This document shows positions 24,401 to 36,400 of a stretch of DNA of 64,000 bases, in pieces. The position numbers and the translations under genes are program-made. Under the pieces are notes generated by a model. The model was given only the letters and a program-made list of their open reading frames with translations. It did not search any database and was not told the DNA's origin. Numbering within the stretch: position 1 is the stretch's first letter; each line of letters begins with the position of its first letter. The stretch lies in assembly GCA_009767595.1 (NCBI GenBank), contig VSDK01007202.1, forward strand, positions 551,015 to 615,014, in the 5' to 3' direction. Origin of the DNA: Symbiodinium kawagutii. Lineage: Eukaryota; Sar; Dinophyceae; Suessiales; Symbiodiniaceae.

Positions 24401-27400
24401 GAGAAAGTGACATGGGCTAAGAAATTATGGCCAAGGTTCTTGTAGCAGGTTTGTGTCTCAAAGTAGTACGTTCAAATTGATAAGATGTGCCTGATGCCTC
24501 TTGGAGTCTATGCCTTAAGGTTGCCATTTGTTGTCATCAATCGGTGGATGACATTTGCTTCATAGTTTGCTCGCCACTACGAGCCTTCTTGGAGAGGCAA
24601 CCTGAATTGGGGGCATGGTGCTGCAAGCTCCTGCCCCACTCACAGCTGTTCGACCATCTTTCTGGGCAACAGATCTTTGTTTTGGGCCTCATGGTTTCGC
24701 ACAAACAAGTCAGCCCAAGTTGCGCATGTCCGAAATAACTTAAAGCATTGAGGTCCCAAGATAGCCCCCAGCGTGCCTTTGGATGGGACACCCTTTGGTC
24801 AGTACAGCAACATCAAAGTCAGTATGAATCAATCATGTGCAAAGGTTGGGTTTTCCATTGCTCCCAGGTTGGCTAGTTTACATAGTTTACATGTTCACCT
24901 TTGGTAGAAGACTAAAAAAGTTAAGCTTCGGAGAAATCCCAACTTCGGAGAAATTCACTGAATAGCTATATAGAATAATTAATCAGGTTTGTTGCTAATC
25001 CCAACTTGGGTAGCTGTTAGTTAAGCCAGTTTTCTTTCACCTTGGTGGAATCCTAACTTCGGAGAATCCCAACTTCGAATCCCAACTTCGGAGAAAACAC
25101 TGAATCATCCATTAATAATCATTTCTCTTATCAAAAAACCAACCATTTTTGGGTACCCCTATGACTTGAGAAACCCCCAACATGTTCAGATAACCAACTT
25201 CCGGCCAGGAAGCCCCTGGCGCCGGCCTGTCGCAGCTCTTCGCTGACACAGCCTCTGATGGTTGGGGCCCAGGCTGTGGTCCTTCCGGGTGGACGCCATA
25301 GGGATGGCCCATGGTGGTGAATGGTTGGATGTGGTGGCATGGTTGGTTGGATGTGGTTGGAGATTGATTTGATTTAGGTTTTTTGTTGTGTGAAAATGTA
25401 AATTTTGATTGAATTGTTCTATGAACAAGATTCTATACTTGTTGAGTGTGTGTTGTTTTGTATGGTTGTTGGTTTCAGGGTTGGCGATGCCTAGTGGAAG
25501 GAGTGGTGATAAAAGCCAAGGAGCATCAGGTATCCAATAGTTCAAGATGGTTCATAATCACTATATAATGATAACTTCTGGATGACAATCATCCAGCATA
25601 CAGGCCCAAGGAGCCTTGAAACAGATTTTTTACCGCTCCCACAGGCCCTGTTCTCCAAGTTGGTTAAAGCATCAGTTTCCACCATTTTCAGTGGAGCGAG
25701 CATCAGAAACGGCTGTGTTAGGGTCCCATTTTTTTTGACGGAGAAATTTCATGTAGGAATTATGGCCCTATGGCCAATAACGATCACATGAAACTTAGTT
25801 TGTATCCCGCAGAACAAGACACCCAACTAGTATACAGGCATATACAGGCATACATTACAAGCGGAAAACAAAGAACATTTGAGAAACAAACAGTCGGTTG
25901 AGATGACAGTAAGGTTTTTTCACATCATACGAGCAAGCGCGTCAAAAATATCAGAGTCAATTGTTTTAACGATGTAGGCAACATCTATTGGTAGATGGGT
26001 CGTAGGTTCAATACCAAATGATCAAAACAATGCCAGTGAACAGCGCAGAGGTGTGCAATGTGTTTACCAGTTTTTGAACCCACTATGATTTTGACATATC
26101 AGCACCATCATTCCCACATTACCCATGTATGCAACATTTTACCAACATGTATATACACTGTATATATATATATATTCCATATATAGATGTATATATGTAT
26201 ATACACATCCATAAACTGATCAACCGGTTTCTTCCAGGTAAACATATCAGTGGAGAATCTGGGATACAGTTGAGGCCGTCATCTCATTGATGTTCCAAGC
26301 AGAGGAACGCATCGCACAACCCCCTTCTGACCGAGTGATTTTGGTTGTTTGTATAAACATTTGTCATGGTCATTTCATAGAGGATGTATCAGCTAAACCA
26401 TCATTTGCCAATCCATTTCTTCATGATAACGATCACTATAGTTATATCTACCATAACTGGTAGTTACCCTACTTGTAACCTAACTTATAGCTGGTTAGGG
26501 GCCCACCTTGCACCTGGTACTTCCAGCCGAAGTCGAATGATGGAACCAACCACCGAACTGGACATTGGCTATGCTGCTGATCGTCAAAGGTTGGGACGAT
26601 AACTTTGGATTCGAGGCAGTGGATTGGGAGCTGGTGATGACGGCCGGGTACGACGCAGGTGAGAGGTTGAACATAGGGCTATGGGTCAAAACCCTTAATC
26701 CCCCTGGTTCCCCGACTATTAACCAATGTTTTCCCTATGAAATTGCTGGTTACTATTCTTCATTATTGGTTGGTTTGTATTGACCCGTAGCCATAGATCA
26801 AAGTGCTCAAAGTATCTTTGGTCCCAAATCAGGTCGCAGGTTGGAACTGCTGCTCTTCTGAAAGGTGTGTGCAAAACCCGTATTGGCGGTGATTGTGGCC
26901 CATGGTTGCTGATGGGATTAGATCAAGATTAGTTTTGAACCATTCCCAGTGTGCTCACCCCAACTCATCCCTCCAAGAAACTCTTGTCGTGATGAGAGGT
27001 AGATTTTTTGCAGCAAGGGTTAAATCATGAATGTTCGTGGATAGTGAGCATCAGACCAGGCAAACAGAGCCACAATAAGCAGATTCCAAATTTCAAAACA
27101 TGAACATCTCCATCTCAGCAGACAGATTTTACGGATTTCTGGGAAGCCCTTTCACACATTCAGTTTGCTGCGTTGTATCATATGTGGGTATGGCCTTTTT
27201 GGTTCATTTCTAGGCCACCGCCAAAACATGGAAGGTTTCCTGGAACTTCAAACAATCCCCAACTGTTTGAATTTTCTACTTGCACGTTCAGCTTCAGTTC
27301 AAAGCGTGGTCCTGGGCTGTGAAAAGCTATCAATCACCCTCATGAAGCTCCCAAAACAAAATAAACAGCTGCTTCATTTTCTAGTACCCTCAAATCATCC

Positions 27401-30400
27401 AGTTGATTAATGTTGATTACCCATTGATAGTAGTAAACCAACCATAACTTGGGGTACCCCATAGCTTAAGAAACCCCCATTTCTTGATTCTAAGTTCTAA
27501 GGGCTCTAAACAAGCCATGTAAAACTGCGGCTTTGCCAAAGCTGCCGTGGACAGGAGCCTGTGGCCTCGAAAGCTTCCAAGGACTCCAAGGTGCGCGTGT
27601 TCAGGATGTACAAGTGGGCGCAGCCAACCATGAACTTTGGAGTTTTTCGTGTTTTTTGGTATTGCTTTGCTTTACCAATAGATGTAACCAGTAACCAGTT
27701 GGTGGCCAAAGTAACCAGAAGCCAGTTTAGGTTTTTGCTGGTTACTTTACGTTTTTTGAAACTTGTTGATGATCACCAGTTGGTGGCCGTGGTTGATCAG
27801 TAAATGTCGTCACCACTCATACCGATACCTGAATGGTGCTTTTAAGCATGTTTATTGTTCCTAAAAATCATTGACAAATGTTCGGTTGACTAACATATAT
27901 TTTTCATAGACGTGGTTCAACCATCAACCAGCTAAGATTTTGATTTTTAGGTTTTTGGGATACGATTGATTTACCATATAGCGACTAAGAAAAGATCCTT
28001 TTTTTCAAGGGATCTACAAGCCAGCAAGACAAGGACTACCAAGGAACTTCGTAGGGCTCCTCAGAGGTTCCAAATGATTGTGCGACTACCTGCGGTGCGT
28101 ACATTTATCCAGAGATGCTCATCCAACTGCTTAGCGATGAGCGTCATTGCAATCAACCCTGGTTGACTCTGGATGACCAAGGCCTCAACATTTGATTTTT
28201 GATCATGGTGCATCCGCTTTTTTCCGGCTCATTCCAGCCACAAGCCACCAATCCTTTGACCGTGGCGTGTGTCTTTGAGTCTCATGCGCATTTGTTGCTG
28301 AGCCAATGTCATTGGAAGAGCTGATGTAATTCAGAGAGAGAGAGAGAGAGAGAGCAATAGGCACAACTGTGTGAATCTGAGAACAATATGGGCTTATTCT
28401 CCACTAGTAACAGTATCAGGAGTCCTGCTGCAAACTACTGGTGATTCTTAGCGTTAATTGTCCAGTCAATACCAGTAGCTTGTCAAAACCGTTCAACACC
28501 CCCTTAAGGTTTGCATTACAGAACCCTGGTCAGTCATAGTCACCAATCCCACAGTAATATCAACAGAACTTGTAAGACATGTAAATTAATGGTTAGTGGC
28601 AGTGAAGAAGCATTAAGAATTTAGAGATAAAGGACAACCGTGGATGGAGCAAATCCTACACTTGGGCTGCACCACTGCTGCAGTTTATGTTCTTCCAACA
28701 CTATTTGATGATATTTGTACCATCGTAGCTTTACCTGCCTGGGTGATTGCAATGAACATAGACTTTCCGAGTGCAAGTGTACGGAAACATTTTTCTAATA
28801 CATCTTCAAGCACCAACAATCGTGTTTCTCCAACTGTATTTGTTGCTTTCACATGTTCTTCCCAAAGATATCAAGCAGATAGACCAACTGGAAGCTACAC
28901 AAAGCAGTGAAACTACTGGCTGTTTCAGATGGTTTAAAGCCAACGGCTAGCAAAACCGAAAAACCAATCTCATTGCCACAGATTTGGGTGTTCGTGTCCA
29001 GTGGTGAATCTTTGCATCTTGATAAAGCGGATATACCAGCTATATCCCCTACGATTGTTGCTTATATAGCTGGTATATCCCCTACTATTGTTGCTTATAT
29101 AGCTGGTATATCCCCTACTATTTGTGGGTAGATTCACTTCCAAGGTCCAGCTTCGGACGGACGGTTCCATGACCAGTGGCGCTCCCCAACGGTCCATCCG
29201 CCACACAGGGCAGCGCCGTGAACCCGAATCCATTTGCTCAGCCGGCGACGGGTGCGAGTCGGACGGATGGGGTGATGACTGGAACCAGTTAACGCGAGCT
29301 GGGCGAGCTGGGTCATCAACCTGGCTGGTTAAACAGCTGGTTATACAATGTTTGATCGTAGGGCATAATAAGCAATAATAGTAGGGGATATATCAGCTAT
29401 ATAAGGCGTGGGTAAATACTAATCAACCCACAAAGGGGGGATAATCACCAATAATGACAGTGGGAAAACAGCCTGTTTAATGATGGGGGAACCGGGGGGA
29501 CTAAGGGTTTTGAGCCAGCCAGTTGTCCCTGCTTAATTGGGTATTAGGAACCAATAGTACAGACATTGTACCGACATGGTTCGTTGGTTTGTGTGTCCGT
29601 CGGTCGGTTGGGTTATTGATTGGTTGGCAGGTAGGTATGAATAAAAGCACCAATATACAAAAACAACAGGAATGAGTACGGGAGGTGCCAGTTATAGTTT
29701 TTATTGGCTGATTGGCTGATGTATTGGAATTGATTGGATATTTTATGGTTCCACGAGACCAATAACAATAAACAGGAACGGTTGAGTACAGTCGTTATCG
29801 CCCGATAATATGTATATACTATCACCCATGACATGGGAATACAACTGATTATCAACCAGAACAGTTGGGGATCCGTGAATTCTTTGACCATGGATACGGT
29901 GGGAACAGACGCGAACAAAGACCATTTCTGGCCATAATCTGGTGGGTATGTGCCAAAATATTGGTACTCCCAGTCAACCAATGGTTTCCTAGTGAAATTA
30001 TCGTTTTTTGCTTGGGCCCGTTCGTTATTTTGACACAAACCTTGGTGGGAGAGGATGTCATGCAGCCATGCGGAGTTTACATTTCCTTTTAAGCGGGAGC
30101 GATTTGGAGCGGAAAGTTGCAGCCGCTGAGCCACTTTGCTGAAGCCATTGGCTGATGTTGACATACGTCGATGATTACCCGAATTATTTTTTTGGTGATT
30201 TGACTCAGCCCAGATCCAGCGCAGGACTCGCGAGTGTTTTTTTTCTCATGGGTTTACTGCCAAACCATCCCCAAGTAAATGTTATGCTTGTAAATGGGTC
30301 TACCTCAAAACCATCCCCACGTAAATGTGACAAATAGATGCACTAGCTCAACCATCCGGCAATCTATTTCTTCAGGAATATCTCCACCTGGTATTCCCAA

Positions 30401-33400
30401 AACCAACCACCGAATTGATCCCTGCTGCAACTTCCACGGTGCTTTACCACAGGTGGTGATGACCTGGAAGGATTCTTGGAGGCGGATAGGGAGCGCTCGT
30501 TTTCCAGGATTTGGGTAGGGCAACAGCCTGGGATTTTTCAGCCTCTGTTGCTTTTTTCATGAACAAACGCCAAAACATGTGTAAATTGGACGACCGAAAA
30601 ACGGTTGCTACCCATTTGGATGAATGATCTTAGCTCCTTTCCCTGCTGTCAACTTTTCTCTCGACAGAATGCTAGATGAGTTTTGGTCAACAAAGAACAA
30701 GATTGTGAGGATATTCCGGCTTTTGCGGCCGGTTTGGCTAAAATTATGAGCTCTCCATGTGCCATATAATAGTACAACCTTCCTTCCATGATCCGCTTTG
30801 AAATTGCAAATATAGTTCCTGTCACAGAAGTCCTTGCAATTAAGGCCGATACGACGAAGAATGAACAATGAAAAATACGCTGTGCTACACAACATGTGGC
30901 ACACGGCGCTCCTGGCAAGGAAATCTTGGCAATTGAACACTGTCATTTGGCTATGGGTCAACATTAATCATGCAACTATAATGGGGATGATCACCAACAA
31001 TAGCAACGAAAACTTGGGGGAACCGAGGGTAGGGGGTTTTGACCCACAGCCATTTTGAACATCAAAACTGGACTGGAATGGCCATCAGATAACAGGGATG
31101 CCAAAAGAGTATCTTCTGTACAGAATGCAAACCAACTTCAGAGCTGTCCGAAACCATTTTTTAGGGGAACAATATAGAAAGCATTGAAAGCCCATTGGGC
31201 TAGACATGAAGCATTACATTTCAATAAAGGGATTTTGGAATAGTTTTGCAGCATGCAGTCTTGCAGATTGACATTGGTGAGCTCTTGGCTGGTGGCGCTA
31301 AAAAACTTCAACATGTTTCAGCTTTTCACAATAGAGCACTCTGAACTATGAAATATGTGCAAGCTCATCAGTTGGTAGATTCTTAGACTACTGCGAGGAC
31401 ATTTTCAAGCTACCTGATTGATGTTTGGGATTTATTTTACCTATTGATGGTTGATGGCGGGGTCACAGTTATTCAAAGCATAGCCAGTAGACTACTAGAA
31501 CGGCAGTCCCGGGTGCTCAAGTCTTGGCTCCCGGCATGGCGATTCCCAATCATCCTTTGATGCAAAGACAAACTAAAAGGTAAACTCTTTGAACCATCAA
31601 GTCGGGACGAAGAATATGATTCTCGATAATTTAGATGTTTTGCAGTGTGGCTGATACTTAATGATAAGTTGCTCAAGGTCCATTTCTGCCATGTTGATGT
31701 GATCCAGAGAGTAATAGGCACAAGTGGAATAGATGATTGGAGCTGCACCGCTGCGGAATGCCAGGTACAACAGAAGGCGCGCGGACAACTAGCGCAGATG
31801 GTATGCATCAGACTCTTCCAATTTCAAGTGGCGACGGATGCTGGATTTTAGTGCCAGAAAAGTCAAAGCATACTGTTTCCTTGTGCTGTTTTAACGTTTT
31901 GTAGTGCTGGTTGCCGTCAAGCTGCGTGCATCACTGCAAGCAATAGCGTGCTTCGTGTTCCAATGCCCTCCTCAAAGTATTCACACCTCTTTTTAGGACC
32001 TCGGAAGTGTCTTGATTTCTCGATTCTAAGAGCTCCCAAAAAGCCAGGGGATGGAAGATGTAAAGCTGCAGATGTACGAGAAATGTGGCAAAGCACCGTT
32101 TGGACAGGAGCCCGAGGCTGCCGACGCCTCAAAAGACCTCCAGGTGCCAAAATTAGTCAGGGAGTTCTCTCCACCGGAATTTATGGTGGGTCTTTGCGGG
32201 GATTGGAGTAGACTTGGTTTTAAGTGCACGATGATTGTGCCGGGATGTTCATCCAACTGCTTAGGGAGGAGCCATTGCAACCAGTCAACTCCCTGATGGT
32301 GGATGACTAATGCCGCAACATTGGAGCTTTCACATGTTTGAAGCATAACACGTTCGTTTTTTTCCGTTCAGTACTGCCACAAGCAGTCCTTCGACCATGA
32401 CATGTGCAATTGAGTCCAATTGCCATTTATGTCCAGTCATTGCTATTCATTCCTTCCTGAGGGAATGTCATGGGACAGCTGGTGCGATTCAGGAAGCACT
32501 AAGCACAACTGTCGAGTCTGAGAACATGAGGGGCTTATTCATCACAAATACCAGTATCAGGAATCCTGTTTAAAACCGGTGTCAAGTAGTCTTTGCTGTT
32601 TAGTAGTGGCTTGTCGACGTCAGTCAACACCTCTTTAAGTGAAGATTGTCAATAAAGAACCACGAATGATGGCGGTGAAGAGCCGTTACTGGTTTTAAAT
32701 GGGTTTGCTTGGTACATAATACAGGACAACCGTTGAGGGAAGAACTCCTACGCTTGAGATACACCACGGGTGTAGTTTATTTGTTCCAACAACGCCTGTC
32801 CTATCTGAGCTTTACCCACTTGGGTGAGTGTGAGGCAACATAATTGCATGTGCGAATGACTGCAAATGTACATAAATATTGGTTAATATGATTGTTTAAC
32901 AGATTTACATTACTTGTAGCAGACATGTTTCTCCAACGACCTGTGTTGTTTGCAGATGTCCACTTTGCTTCATTGCCAAAAAGGTGAAGTAAATAGACCA
33001 ACTGGAACTCACACATTTTCCTGGTGAAACTACTGAGTGATCTGAGACATCCACTGTGCATAGTTGGGCCAACTGAGACGGACAGGTTTCCTCCGTGCTC
33101 GTTGAGATGCAAGACCAATTATTGCCGGTGAAATCTGCACTTATCTTATATATTGGTTTCCTCCTTCAAATTGAATTGTCCAAAGTATGCATCCTCGAGA
33201 AGGTAAAGCGGATGATGATTTGTCATGTCAGGTTCATAGCCATTGCCATGTCAGTGTGGCTACACCGCGCCAGTTGGACGAAACCCACCCCTCAACTCGG
33301 CCAGGTCGGTGGTGACGCCACTGGCCCGAATCCATTCGCTCAGCTTGCAGAGACTGGTGCCTGGGAAAGACGGGGCGATGATGCGGTAAGAGGTTGAACC

Positions 33401-36400
33401 CGTTGTGGTCGTTTAGCTGGGTATAGTCAGCGGCAAGAAGGGAACTCCTAGGAAACAACAAGGATATGATGAGAGGGTTGGTTTGTGGGCTTCTGAATTG
33501 GTGCGTGAGTGGGTGGGTTGGTCGGTCAGTTGGCATTTGTATTACGATCAGTCAGTCATCGAACACATATTAAGGATACACCAGTTCTCGCTTGTGAGCT
33601 GGTTGATGTATTGAGTGGCTGGTCGGATATGCCTAGAACTCTTGACATATTCGCAGAAGTGGACCGACCAGAAAGGAGACAACGGTGAAGGTTGAATGTA
33701 ACATGGTATATGATTCTAGGTCTGAGTCCAAGTCAGTGTATTGCCATGAAGAAGTATGGCGGATCACATTGTGCCTGGTTGACAATTCGGTTTGGTTTGC
33801 CCAGATGTGGACACAAGCGGTATCGTCCCCCAATCCCCACTTCCCAAATTATCTTCCCCGAACTTGAAAAGATTAGCTATGTGACTACATTAGCTCAATA
33901 ATCATGAATTCGATGAATTGATGTTAATTTGATGCTGTCGTTTTACCACTACTTATGTGATCAACCAGCCGAAACATGCTGTGATTGGTTTACAGTGCTA
34001 GGTGGGTACGCTTGTAAATGGGTGTACCTGAAAACCATACCCAAGTAAATGTTAGGAAGGAATTACGTGGGGGATGCATGAGCTTAACCATCCCGCAATC
34101 TATTTGGGTTTTTCTCAAAATAGGGCATCCCCCGAATCATCCATGTAATAAACCAACCATTCTGGGGTATCCCTATTTTGAGAAACCACACCATTTGTTT
34201 ATGATAATGATCTCCACCAGGTATTCCCAACGAATCACAATGGAACCAACCACCCAACTGGTCCCTGGCTATGCTGCAACTTGGACGGCGTGTCACAGGC
34301 GAAGGTTGGGGCAATGACTTTGACCTGCAGGCAGATGGGGAGATGTTGGTGAAAATGACAGGGTACCGGCAGTAACAGTAGGGCATTCGCAGGATCCTGA
34401 TAGGGCACATAGGGCCAGACACGAAGGATGACAAATTCTGATAGAGGGTTGTTTAGAGCATGCGTTGTTGCACATTTTTTTGGGTGGGTGGAGCTCTTGG
34501 GTTGGTCCCGCTGAAAAGCTGCAATATGAACACTGCTCAACTCTGCACAATGGAGAAATGAGTACAACGGGGTCACGATAGATCTGTGCCCATGCGCCTC
34601 ATGGTGTGGAGCCTTCAGAACCATGAGACAGAAGCTCATGTTTGAAGATTGTTAAATAGATTTGTTGGTAGGACACGTTCAACATGCGCGGTTGATGCTA
34701 GTAGAAAATCATTAGCCGGGTGCTCTAGTCCTGGCTACCGCCATGGGTTCCCAACCATCCTCTGGGTCTTAGTGTTTTCGGAGAAATGGTTGCACGCAAC
34801 CAACTAAAAGTTAAGCTTTAGGCAGTGGTAGCAAAAAGCCGCCACGTACATCATCAAGTCTGGAGATTCTAGATGAAGTTAGATGTTTTGCCCACATGGC
34901 TGATCATGCCTCATTGGCTTTAGGTCCATTTCTGCGAAGGCCATGTGATTCCGGAGAGCAATATCAGCACAACTGGAGTAGATGATAGAGCCTCGCCGGC
35001 AGTGCCAGGTGCCTTCCAGCAAGGACCCCGAGGCACGCGGACAACAAAGCGGACTAGCACAGAATTCTCAGCTCATCAAAGGTTTTTCTAGCTTGATTTC
35101 TCGATTCTAAGAGCTCCCAAAAGGCCAGTGGATGTAAGATGTTAAGCTGCAGATCGAAGAGAAGTGCGGCAAAGCACCGTTTGGACAGGAGCCCGAGGCT
35201 GCCGACGCCTCAAAAGACCTCCAGGTGCCAAAATTAGTCAGGGAGTTCTCTCCACCGGAATTTATGGTGGGTCTTTGCGGGGATTGGAGTAGACTTGGTT
35301 TTAAGTGCACGATGATTGTGCCGGGATGTTCATCCAACTGCTTAGGGAGGAGCCATTGCAACCAGTCAACCCCCTGATGGTGGACGACCAATGCCCCAAC
35401 CCTGGGTTTCTGAACATGTTTTCAGCTTAGCAGCGTAATGCATTCGTTTTTTCTGACCAGTCCAGCCACAAGCAGATCCTTCGACCATGACATGTGTAAT
35501 GAGTCAGCCATTTATGTCCATTTATCTGCTTATCTCCATCGACATCCATTTTTGGCTGAGCGAATGTCATTGGGAAAGCTGATGTGTTTTCAGAAAGCAC
35601 TAGGCACAACTGTATGAATCTGAGAACATCAGGGGCTTTTTCATCACGAGTACCAGTATCAGGAATCCTGTTAAAAACCGGTGTCCAGTAGTCTTCGCTG
35701 TTTAGTAGTGCCTTGTCGACATCAGTCAACACCTCTTTAAGTCAAAATTGTCCTTAAAGAACCGTGGTTGATTGCGCTGAAGAACCGTTACTGCTTTTGA
35801 ATGTTTTTGATTGGTACACAGTAGAGGACGACCGTTGATGGAAGAAATCTTACACTTGGGATACACCACTGGTGTAGTTTATTTCTTCCCACGATACCTG
35901 AACTATTTGAGCTCGACCTATTTGGGTGAGTGTGAGGCAACATATTAGCATGTACATATATACATAATGACTGCAATTGTACGAAAAGATTGTTTAACAT
36001 GATTGTTTTAAACATTTACATTATAGCAGACATGTTTCTCCAACGGCCTGTGTTGGTTCCAGATGTCCACTTCCCTTCATTGCCAAAAAGGTGAAGTAAA
36101 TAGACCAACTGGAACCCACACATCTTCCTACGGAGATAAACAGAAGGGGAAATCAATCGAGAAACTATACTGAGTGATCTGAGACATCCACTGTGTATAG
36201 CCGGGCCAACTTAGAGGAATGGGTTTCCTCCGTGCTTGTTACTGTTGAGATGCAAGATCAACAATGGACGGCAAAACTGCACTTATCGTATTGGTTTCCT
36301 CCTTCAGATTAAATTGTCCAAATGAATATGCATCCTCGAGAACGTAAGGCGGGTGGTGATTTGTGAGATAGATTCACTTCCATGGAGAACTGTGAGTCCG

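Larger units (their letters stand above)
14237..24480 (+). repeat. Tandem array 1: eight units plus a partial ninth
   Basis: Large direct repeats of about 1.28-1.41 kb (units R1-R5), then a sub-array of exactly 815-bp spacing (R6-R8) and a partial unit. Unit borders here are set at the recurring word AAGCTTCCTTCCCCTGTTTC. Each full unit has a 27-nt B' exon (type EPETTNDFK) and a 42-nt E' exon (type DPEDAAAESQKAAW), both phase 0 to 0. Every B' is preceded by GTCAG and followed by GTGCGx or GTTCGG; every E' is preceded by ATCAG and followed by GTxxxx. The two exons together code for 23 residues. Confidence 0.85.
26384..30287 (+). repeat. Array 2 unit U0 (most diverged)
   Basis: Exon A 26590-26633 reads [G]WDDNFGFEAVDWEL; exon B 27555-27590 reads EPVASKASKDSK; exon C 29209-29251 reads GSAVNPNPFAQPAT plus a split Gly. 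Lengths 44+36+43 give 41 residues. A second GT (GTGAGA) at 26659 would extend A by 25 nt and change its end phase. Although the introns are barely alignable to the other units, the exons and borders are kept. Confidence 0.6.

Noticed and set aside
24918..25110. CRISPR-like array of short repeats
   Set aside because: Repeats are short, vary in length and spacing, and the context is eukaryotic intron DNA without cas genes.
29613..30164. Minus-strand open frame of 183 codons in U0
   Set aside because: Unique to U0 and not kept in homologous positions of other units. No splice or start context; probably chance in intron.
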